Shown: one piece after another, positions 15,887 through 22,486 of the stretch | Layout: each line of letters opens with the position of its first letter | How positions within the stretch are numbered: the first letter of the stretch is position 1 | Source of the DNA: Actinoplanes sp. KI2 | GTDB taxonomy: Bacteria; Actinomycetota; Actinomycetes; Mycobacteriales; Micromonosporaceae | Assembly (NCBI RefSeq): GCF_025630775.1 | Contig: NZ_JAOSZE010000002.1 | Span: forward strand, 124,001-188,000 | Length of the DNA: 64,000 bases | Reading direction: 5' to 3' | Notes under the pieces: model-generated | Database searches by the model: none | Told to the model about the DNA's origin: nothing | The model's input: only the letters and a program-made list of their open reading frames with translations | Position numbers and translations under genes: made by a program

Positions 15887-16839
15887 ACCGGCCTGGACCC
15901 GGTTTTGATGAGCGGGGCGTCCCGGGAGAGCTCCCGGAACCCGAGGCCGTAGTAGAGCGCCCGGGCCACCGGCCGCCCCGGCGCGCCCAGGCAGACGACC
16001 GTCGCGTGGGTGGCCCCGGCCGCCCGCGCCAGGTGCATCCCGTGCAGCATCATCGCCCGCGCCAGGCCGAGCCGCCGGTAGGCCGGATGCGTGCCGACCG
16101 GCTCGAACTCGACGGTGGCGTTCCGCGGGTCGAGCCACATGATCGTCGAGGCTGCCATGGTCCCGTCCGGCGCCTGCACCAGCACGTGCAGGTCGCTGCG
16201 GTAGGCCGCGGTCTGCCGGACACCGGCGTAGCTCTCGGCCGTGTAGCCCGAGGGTGCCCAGGCGTCCACGTGGGCCCGGACCGCGGCCTCCGGCCCGGCC
16301 TCGCCGGCGGTGCGGAACCGGAACCCGGCCGGCAGCACCGGCTGCTCCACGTCGGTGAGGTCCCGCTCGTTGAGCTGGGTCCAGTCGCCGGTGTCGCCGA
16401 GCGCCGCCACGTCGGTCGCATAGCCGTGCGCCGCCCAGCGCCGCAGGGCGACCTCGTCGGCGGTCGTCGGCACCGCCGTACGCTCGAGCCCGGCCGCCAC
16501 CTCGTCGTACCACTCGATCAGTTCGTCGACCAGCCCGGCGTGGCCGGGATGGACCTGATGGCTCAGCGCCGCGCCGGTGACCTCCCGGACCGACCCGTCG
16601 GTGCGCCGCACCCGGTGCGGAAGGAAGGCCCAGGCCCACGCCACCAGCTCGGCGCCGGAGAACCACAGCCGGCGCGGCCAGGTCCCGCCGTAGGCGGCGT
16701 GCCCCTTACCCCAGATCCAGGACAGTTCCCCGTACGAGGCGCCCGCGCTGATCAGGTCGGGGCGGGCGGCCGTGACCCGCTGCGCCAGCCCCTGCATGAG
16801 CGGTATGTCGGCGGCGGTCACCAGCTCGTGGTCGGTCAT
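15877..16839 (-). CDS. GNAT family N-acetyltransferase
   Basis: A 320-residue protein, double the usual GNAT length. The C-terminal half carries the acetyl-CoA-binding pattern FEPVGTHPAYRRLGLARAMMLHGMHLARAAGATHA and the closing ALYYGLGFREL. The N-terminal half is a degenerate GNAT-like or unknown domain with many Trp residues (SWIWGKGHAAYGGTWPRRLWFSG). I used ATG 16837-16839. The substrate is unknown. It is divergently transcribed from the serine hydrolase gene, 90 bp apart. Confidence 0.75.
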   Translation of the reverse strand: MTDHELVTAADIPLMQGLAQRVTAARPDLISAGASYGELSWIWGKGHAAYGGTWPRRLWFSGAELVAWAWAFLPHRVRRTDGSVREVTGAALSHQVHPGHAGLVDELIEWYDEVAAGLERTAVPTTADEVALRRWAAHGYATDVAALGDTGDWTQLNERDLTDVEQPVLPAGFRFRTAGEAGPEAAVRAHVDAWAPSGYTAESYAGVRQTAAYRSDLHVLVQAPDGTMAASTIMWLDPRNATVEFEPVGTHPAYRRLGLARAMMLHGMHLARAAGATHATVVCLGAPGRPVARALYYGLGFRELSRDAPLIKTGSRPVQR

Positions 16840-16929
16840 GGTGTGCCACTGTGCCAGGACGCCGTCCCGGCCGACGAGCCGTTTTCCGGCGGGCGGCCGG
16901 CACACCGTCGATCCGGTACGGTCGTCGCC

Positions 16930-18270
16930 GTGACCTTCCTGCCGGATCTGCAGAGTCGTCTCGACGAGGCCGCCCGCCGGCACGGGGTCCCCGGCGCGGC
17001 GATCGCCGTCGGCGCCGGCCCCGACCTGGCCGAGGCGGCCACCGGCGTCGTCAACCTGGACACCGGCGTCAAGACCACGGTGGACAGCGTGTTCCAGATC
17101 GGCTCGGTCACGAAGCTGTGGACCGCGTCGCTGGTCATGCAGCTGGTCGACGACGGGCTGGTCGACCTCGACGCGCCGGTCCGGCGCTACCTTCCCGACT
17201 TCGCGGTGCCCGACGCGGCGGCGAGCGAGACGGTGACCGCCCGCCACCTGATGTCGCACACCGCCGGCTTCGCCGGGGACCTGTTCGAGGACACCGGCCG
17301 CGGCGACGACGCCCTCGACCGGTACCTCGCCTACCTGCACACCGGCGCCACCCAGGTCAGCGCGCCCGGGGAGCTGTTCTCGTACTGCAACTCCGGCTGG
17401 TGCGTGCTCGGCGCGCTGGTGGCCAGGCTGCGCGGCGGCACCTGGGAGTCGGTGCTGCGGGAGCGGCTGATCGGGCCGCTCGGCGTCACCCACATGGCCC
17501 TGTTCGCCGAGGAGGCGATCCTGTTCCGGACCTCCGCCGGGCATCTGAACGGGCGCGTCTTCCGGGAATGGCTGCTGCCCCGCTCCAACGCCCCGGCCGG
17601 TTCGATGCCCTGGGCGGCGCCGCGCGAGCTGGTCCGCTTCGGCCGCATGTTCCTCGCCGACGGCGTCGCCGGGGACGGCGCCCGGGTGCTGCCCGCCGGC
17701 ACCTTCGCCACGATGCGCGAGCCGCAGGTCGCGCAGCCGCCGATGAGCGAGCGGGCCGCGACCGCGCAGGGTCTCGGTTTCGCGCTGTACGAGTGGGACG
17801 GCGTCCCGGTGGTCGGCCACGACGGCGGCACCCCCGGGCAGAGCACCTGCCTGCGCATCGTGCCCGATCGGGGCGTGGTGGTCGCCGTCAACACCAACGG
17901 CGGCGCGGCCGGCGCCCTGTTCGACGACCTGCTGACCGCGGTGCTCGCCGAGGTCGCGGGCCTGCGCGTGCCGCCGCGCCCGCTGCCGCCCGCCGAGCCG
18001 GTCCCGTTCCGCCCCGACGGCTTCGCGGGCCGTTTCGACGGGCCGCTGGAGGCCTACGAGGTGGCCGCCGACGACGCCGGCCTGGACGTCACCACGATCC
18101 CGAAACAGCTGCTCACCGACGCCGGCGAGCGACCGGCGACCACCCGGTACGTGGCGCTGGGCGGCGATCGCTTCATCGCCACCGAGCCGGCCGACGGCGT
18201 ACACCCGATGCTGGCCTTCATCGACAACGGCCGGTACCTGTACAACTCCCGGCTGCTGCCGAGGGTGTAG
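16930..18270 (+). CDS. Serine hydrolase of the beta-lactamase/DD-peptidase fold
   Basis: A 446-residue protein without a signal peptide. Active-site motifs: SxxK at Ser59-Val-Thr-Lys62 (GSVTK), YxN at Tyr152-Cys-Asn154 (FSYCNSGW) and HGG-like VVGHDGGTPG. These match the class C beta-lactamase/esterase (EstB, LACTB) superfamily. A C-terminal extension of about 100 residues follows. No signal peptide means a cytoplasmic esterase or peptidase is more likely than a resistance enzyme. GTG 16930 is the start that keeps the fold complete; the ribosome-binding site is weak. Confidence 0.8.
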   Translation: MTFLPDLQSRLDEAARRHGVPGAAIAVGAGPDLAEAATGVVNLDTGVKTTVDSVFQIGSVTKLWTASLVMQLVDDGLVDLDAPVRRYLPDFAVPDAAASETVTARHLMSHTAGFAGDLFEDTGRGDDALDRYLAYLHTGATQVSAPGELFSYCNSGWCVLGALVARLRGGTWESVLRERLIGPLGVTHMALFAEEAILFRTSAGHLNGRVFREWLLPRSNAPAGSMPWAAPRELVRFGRMFLADGVAGDGARVLPAGTFATMREPQVAQPPMSERAATAQGLGFALYEWDGVPVVGHDGGTPGQSTCLRIVPDRGVVVAVNTNGGAAGALFDDLLTAVLAEVAGLRVPPRPLPPAEPVPFRPDGFAGRFDGPLEAYEVAADDAGLDVTTIPKQLLTDAGERPATTRYVALGGDRFIATEPADGVHPMLAFIDNGRYLYNSRLLPRV

Positions 18271-18352
18271 TCCCGCGGCGGATGTGACCGATCCGGTGGT
18301 CCAGCCAGTCATGCAGAGAGGAAGGCACCACCGGATATCAGGAGAGCGAGCT

Positions 18353-18919
18353 GTGGAGCAAAACCTGCGAGTCCTGTTCGACCGGGCCCTCGACGACGAG
18401 CCCGTACTCCCGCCCGGCGATCCTGCCCGGCTGGCCATGGCCCAGGGCCGGCGGATCCGCCGCCGGCGCGGCCTGCTGGCCGCCGGTGCGGTGGCCGCGG
18501 CGGCCGTCGCCGTGGCGGTCACGGTGAACGCGGTCTGGGCACCGGCCGCACCGCCGCCGGGGTTCTCCGCCGCGGCGGAGAACCCCGCCTGCGCGGCTCC
18601 GGACGGCGCCTTCGTCGTTGCCGTCTTCCTGACCCAGGGCGTCACGGCGGCCCAGCGCAGCGATCTGCAGGCCGCGTTGCAGGCCTACCCGGCGGTGCGG
18701 GATCTGCAGAGGGAAAGCCGCCAGGAGGCGTTCGCCCGGTTCCAGCAACTCTGGAAGGACGATCCGAACTTCGTGCAGTCGGTCGACGCCGACTCGTTGC
18801 CGGAATCGTTCCGGGTGACGCTCGCGCCGGCCGCGTACCCGGATTTCGAGGCGAGGTTCCACGGCCGCCCCGGCGTCCAGGACATCGTCGCCCCCAGCTG
18901 CCCGGGAGCCGGCCGGTGA
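18353..18919 (+). CDS. Membrane-anchored FtsX-ectodomain protein, likely sigma-factor partner
   Basis: A 188-residue protein starting at GTG 18353 behind AGGAG. It has a cytoplasmic N-terminus of about 45 residues, an Arg patch (QGRRIRRRRGLL), a membrane helix at about 48-65, and an outer domain. The outer part (AFVVAVFLTQGVTAAQRSDLQAALQAYPAV and FARFQQLWKDDPNF, then SLPESFRVTLAP) matches the FtsX extracellular domain. The usual four FtsX helices are missing. It is coupled by GTGA overlap to the sigma factor gene, the place normally taken by an anti-sigma factor, so I infer a role in controlling that sigma factor or sensing the envelope. Confidence 0.7.
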   Translation: MEQNLRVLFDRALDDEPVLPPGDPARLAMAQGRRIRRRRGLLAAGAVAAAAVAVAVTVNAVWAPAAPPPGFSAAAENPACAAPDGAFVVAVFLTQGVTAAQRSDLQAALQAYPAVRDLQRESRQEAFARFQQLWKDDPNFVQSVDADSLPESFRVTLAPAAYPDFEARFHGRPGVQDIVAPSCPGAGR

Positions 18920-19467
18920 CCGACATCGTGTCGTCCGAGTCGGGCTGGAGCTTCTCCTGGCGGCGCGAGCGGGCGGCCCGCGACGAGGACTTCGCCGCGT
19001 TCGTCGCCGCCGCCACCCCCCGGCTGCGGCGCACCGCCTACCTGATGTGCCGGGACTGGCACCTGGCCCAGGACGTCACCCAGCTGACCCTGGCGAAGAT
19101 GTACGCGTGCTGGGGCCGGATCTGGCGTACCGCCAACCTGGAGGCCTACAGCCGCCGGGTGCTGCTGAACGCGATCTTCGACCAGCGCAGGCGGCGCAGC
19201 GACGCCGAGGTGGTCCTCGCCGACCTGCCCGACCGGCCCGGGCCGCCGCTCGCGCCCACCGCGGACCTGCACGTCACGCTGATGCAGGCACTGGCCACGC
19301 TGCCGGTCCGGGATCAGGCCATCGTGGTGCTGCGGCACTGGGAGGACCACAGCGTCGACACCGTCGCCGAGATCCTCGGCCTCTCCGCGTCGGTGGTGAA
19401 GATGCGCAACCAGCGCGCGCTGGCCCGGCTGCGGGAGCTGCTGGGCGCCGATTTCCCTGGCGAATGA
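18916..19467 (+). CDS. SigE-type ECF RNA polymerase sigma factor
   Basis: A 183-residue protein. Region 2: DEDFAAFVAAATPRLRRTAYLMCRDWHLAQDVTQLTLAKMYACWGRI. Region 4: ALATLPVRDQAIVVLRHWEDHSVDTVAEILGLSASVVKMRNQRALARLREL. The W-HLAQD-TQ-T pattern is typical of the actinobacterial SigE (SigE70) family. The GTG start overlaps the previous stop. The two large permease genes follow directly (37 bp gap) and may be in its regulon. Confidence 0.88.
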   Translation: MTDIVSSESGWSFSWRRERAARDEDFAAFVAAATPRLRRTAYLMCRDWHLAQDVTQLTLAKMYACWGRIWRTANLEAYSRRVLLNAIFDQRRRRSDAEVVLADLPDRPGPPLAPTADLHVTLMQALATLPVRDQAIVVLRHWEDHSVDTVAEILGLSASVVKMRNQRALARLRELLGADFPGE

Positions 19468-19504
19468 CTGGCGGTAGGCTGCGGTCCTCGCACCGGGGGG
19501 ACGC

Positions 19505-22435
19505 ATGTACTTCGTCAGTTGGGCCGCGGTGCGCGCGCGTACCGACTCCGCGTTGTCGGTCTTGATCCTGGCCGTCCTCGCCGCCACCGCCGCGGCGGCC
19601 GGCCCCTGGTACGGGCTCACCGTGGCGTCCCGGGCGGCCGGCGCCGAGGTCGCCGCCCGGGACGCCGCCGAGCGGGTCGTCACCGTGCACCAGTCCGATG
19701 TGGATTTCGCGGGCGACCCGCGCGGCGCGCTCGACCGGCTCGCCTCCCGGGTGCAGCAGCTGCTGCCGCTGCCGGGGGCGACGCCGGCCCTCGGGCTCAC
19801 CGCGGACACCCAGCACGCCGATGCGCAGGGCACCACCGGTCTGCCGCTGGCCTACCGGGACGGTTTCTGCGCGCATGCCCGGCTCACCGGTGCCTGCCCC
19901 GACCAGCCCGGCACGGCGGCGATCAGCGCCGACACCGCCCGGCGCCTCGGCCTGCGGCCCGGCGCGACGCTGGTGGTGCGGGCCGGCGACGACGTGCGGC
20001 TGCGGATCACCGGGGTGTACGAGACGACCGGTGGCACCTACTGGACGGACCGGCTGTTCCGCTCGCACGGCGACCTCGACCCCGCGTTCACCTCGCTGGA
20101 GACGTTCCGGATGCCGCAGCTGAGCGGGCCTGCGACGCTCGGCTGCACCCTCGCCGTGCCGCTGCCGCTGCTGCGCGGTGACCGTCTCTACGACCTCAAC
20201 GGCGTGCTCAACGCGGCGGGCGACCGGTTCGCCGCCGCCCAGCTCGACCTGGACAACGGCACCGGCGGGCTGTTCGACGCGGTCCGCGCCGACCGGGTCA
20301 CCGTGCTGCAGGGCGTGCTCGTCCCGCTCGGGCTGTTCCTGGTGCTCGCCTGGTTCGCCCTCGCGCTGGCGGGGCGGCTCACCGGCCGCGACCGGCGCGA
20401 GGACGCGGGCCTGCTGAAGCTGCGCGGCTCGACCGGCGGCCGGGCGTTGCGGCTGGCCGCCGGGCAGCACGTGCCGCCGCTGGCCGCCGGCACGGTCCTG
20501 GGCCTGGCGGCCGGCATCGCGGCGGCCGGGCTGATCGGCGGCGCTCCGGTGCCGGGCGAGCGCTGGCTGGCCGCCGGGCTGTCGCTGGCCGCGGCGGCCG
20601 CGGCCGGCGTCGGCGGGCTGCTGGTGCTGACCGCCGGCGACGCCCTCGCCCAGCGCGCCCCGGTGGCCGCCCTGCTGCGCCGGGTCCCGGGCGCCCGCCG
20701 CGACTGGCGGTCCCGCTTCGTCGACCTGGCCCTGGCCGGGCTGGCCGCGGGCGCCGTCTACCAGGCCCGCACCGGCGGCCCGCGCAGCGGTCTCGGTGTC
20801 GCCGCGCCCGCCCTGGTCGCGCTCGCCGTCGGGCTGCTGGCCGCGCGGCTGCTGCGCGCGCTGGCCGACCGGGCGGGCGGGGTCGCCGTGCGCGCGGGGC
20901 GGCTGCGCTCCGGGCTGACCGCCGTGCAACTGTCCCGGCAGCCGGGCACCGACCGGGTCTTCGCCCTGCTGGTCGTCGCGGTGGCGCTGCTCGCGCTGAC
21001 CATCGGGGGCTTCGCCGCCGGCCGGCAGGAGCGAGCGGCCCGCGCCGGCGTCGAGCTCGGCGCGGCCCGGGTCCTCACCGTCACGGCGCAATCCAGGACC
21101 CAGCTGCTGTACGCCGTTCGCCGCGCCGACCCGGGCGGCCGGCACGCGATGGCCGCCGTGCTCGACACCAACGCCGCGCCGCCGGTGCTCGCCGTGGACT
21201 CCGAAAGGCTCGCCGCGGTCGCCGCCTGGCGCCCCGAGTACGGCCCGATCGGCGCCCTGCCCGCCGCCGCGCGGCTGCCCGCCGCCCTCCCGCTGATCAC
21301 CGGCGGCACCCTGGTCGTCCGGGTGCACCGTGCCCCGGACGGGCCGGCCCTGCTCGGCGCGGTCCTGCAGCAGGAGGGCACCGGCGCCGGCGTCCGCGTC
21401 GAGTTCCGCGGCCTGCGCCCCGGCGACCAGGAGGCCACCGCCCCCGTCCCGGCCTGCGCCACCGCCCCCGGCTGCCGCCTCGTCGGCTGGCAGCTGTTCA
21501 CCGGCGCCCCCGGCGCGCTCACCGTCTCCGCCCTCGCCCAGCGCGACCCGGCCGCGACCATCCTGGACACCGCCGGCCTGGCCGACGTCGCCCGCTGGCA
21601 CGGCGACTACGCCACCGTCGCCGCCCGCTACACCGGGTCCGCGGCGGGCCTGACCCTCGCCGTCGACGGGGACTCCGGCACCCGGGTCGACCTGGTCGAC
21701 GCGCCGCTGCCGCTGCCGGTCGTGCTGGCCGGGCCCGCGCCGGCCGGGTGGCGGTTCGACGACGCCATGTCCGCCCGGTTTGGCGGCACGGTCACCCCGG
21801 TGCGGGTCGTCGGCGGCGCCCCGGTGCTGCCCGTGCTCGGCCGTACCGGCATCCTCACCGACCTCGACGCGGCCCGCCGCCTGGCCGGCGACGCGGACCT
21901 GGGCGGCACCTTCCAGGTGTGGCTGGCCCCGGCCACCCCGCCCGCGGTCCTGGACGCGCTGCGCGCCACCGGGCTCACCGTCCTCGACGACCGGTCCACG
22001 GCCGCCCGGGCCGCCGCGCTGGCCGCCACCGGCGCCGTCATCACGGCGCCGTTCGACCTGTTCACGGCGGCGATGGCGGTGCTGGTGGCGGCGGCCATGG
22101 TGTACGTCGCGACGACGGCCGGGCGCGAACCCCGCGCGAGCCTGCTGCAGGCCCTGCGCGCCCAGGGCCTGGCCCGCGACACCGCCGTGACCGCCGGGTA
22201 CGCCGGCACCGCGGTGCTGGTGCCGGCCGGTGTCGCCGGCGGCGTGCTCGCCGCCGTGGCCGCCCGCCCGATCGCCGCGGTCACCGCACCGGCCTTCACC
22301 GACGGGTGGCGGGTCGTGGCGCCGCCGGGGGTGCTCGGCGCGGCGCCGCTGGCCGTCGCCGCGGCGGCCGGGCTGGTCACCTTCGGGCTGGCCGGGTGGC
22401 TCGCCCTGCGCGGCTTGCGCGGGAGCGTCCGATGA
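19505..22435 (+). CDS. Large FtsX-like ABC transporter permease (first of two)
   Basis: A 976-residue membrane protein with N-terminal helix (SALSVLILAVLAATAAAAGPWY), a large outer domain, then two sets of FtsX-type helices. The segments LAWFALALAGRLTGRDRREDAGLLKLRGSTGGRALRL and the C-terminal EPRASLLQALRAQGLARDTAV have the pattern of permease coupling helices that contact an ATPase. GGGGGG upstream of ATG 19505 gives the ribosome-binding site. No ATP-binding subunit is encoded in the neighbourhood. The substrate is probably a lipid, peptide or envelope component, as for other FtsX/MacB permeases (inference). Confidence 0.8.
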   Translation: MYFVSWAAVRARTDSALSVLILAVLAATAAAAGPWYGLTVASRAAGAEVAARDAAERVVTVHQSDVDFAGDPRGALDRLASRVQQLLPLPGATPALGLTADTQHADAQGTTGLPLAYRDGFCAHARLTGACPDQPGTAAISADTARRLGLRPGATLVVRAGDDVRLRITGVYETTGGTYWTDRLFRSHGDLDPAFTSLETFRMPQLSGPATLGCTLAVPLPLLRGDRLYDLNGVLNAAGDRFAAAQLDLDNGTGGLFDAVRADRVTVLQGVLVPLGLFLVLAWFALALAGRLTGRDRREDAGLLKLRGSTGGRALRLAAGQHVPPLAAGTVLGLAAGIAAAGLIGGAPVPGERWLAAGLSLAAAAAAGVGGLLVLTAGDALAQRAPVAALLRRVPGARRDWRSRFVDLALAGLAAGAVYQARTGGPRSGLGVAAPALVALAVGLLAARLLRALADRAGGVAVRAGRLRSGLTAVQLSRQPGTDRVFALLVVAVALLALTIGGFAAGRQERAARAGVELGAARVLTVTAQSRTQLLYAVRRADPGGRHAMAAVLDTNAAPPVLAVDSERLAAVAAWRPEYGPIGALPAAARLPAALPLITGGTLVVRVHRAPDGPALLGAVLQQEGTGAGVRVEFRGLRPGDQEATAPVPACATAPGCRLVGWQLFTGAPGALTVSALAQRDPAATILDTAGLADVARWHGDYATVAARYTGSAAGLTLAVDGDSGTRVDLVDAPLPLPVVLAGPAPAGWRFDDAMSARFGGTVTPVRVVGGAPVLPVLGRTGILTDLDAARRLAGDADLGGTFQVWLAPATPPAVLDALRATGLTVLDDRSTAARAAALAATGAVITAPFDLFTAAMAVLVAAAMVYVATTAGREPRASLLQALRAQGLARDTAVTAGYAGTAVLVPAGVAGGVLAAVAARPIAAVTAPAFTDGWRVVAPPGVLGAAPLAVAAAAGLVTFGLAGWLALRGLRGSVR

Positions 22436-22486
22436 TCGCCCTCGTCCTGCGTGGCTTGCGCGGGAGCGTTCGATGATCGCCCTCGT
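22405..22486 (+). repeat. 41-bp tandem duplication at the permease gene junction
   Basis: Copy 1 is 22405-22445 and copy 2 is 22446-22486, differing at a few positions (GCGCGGC/GCGTGGC, GTCC/GTTC). Each copy carries the last codons of the first permease and the start codon of a second frame. Because 41 is not a multiple of 3, the duplication leaves a 14-codon frame (ATG 22432 to TGA 22474-22476) between the two genes. Its TGA overlaps the ATG of the second permease, preserving ATGA coupling at both joints. Confidence 0.85.

Noticed and set aside
16006..18270. A 754-residue open frame starting opposite the GNAT gene
   Set aside because: Only the part from 16930 matches a serine hydrolase; the upstream 300 codons are antisense to the GNAT gene.
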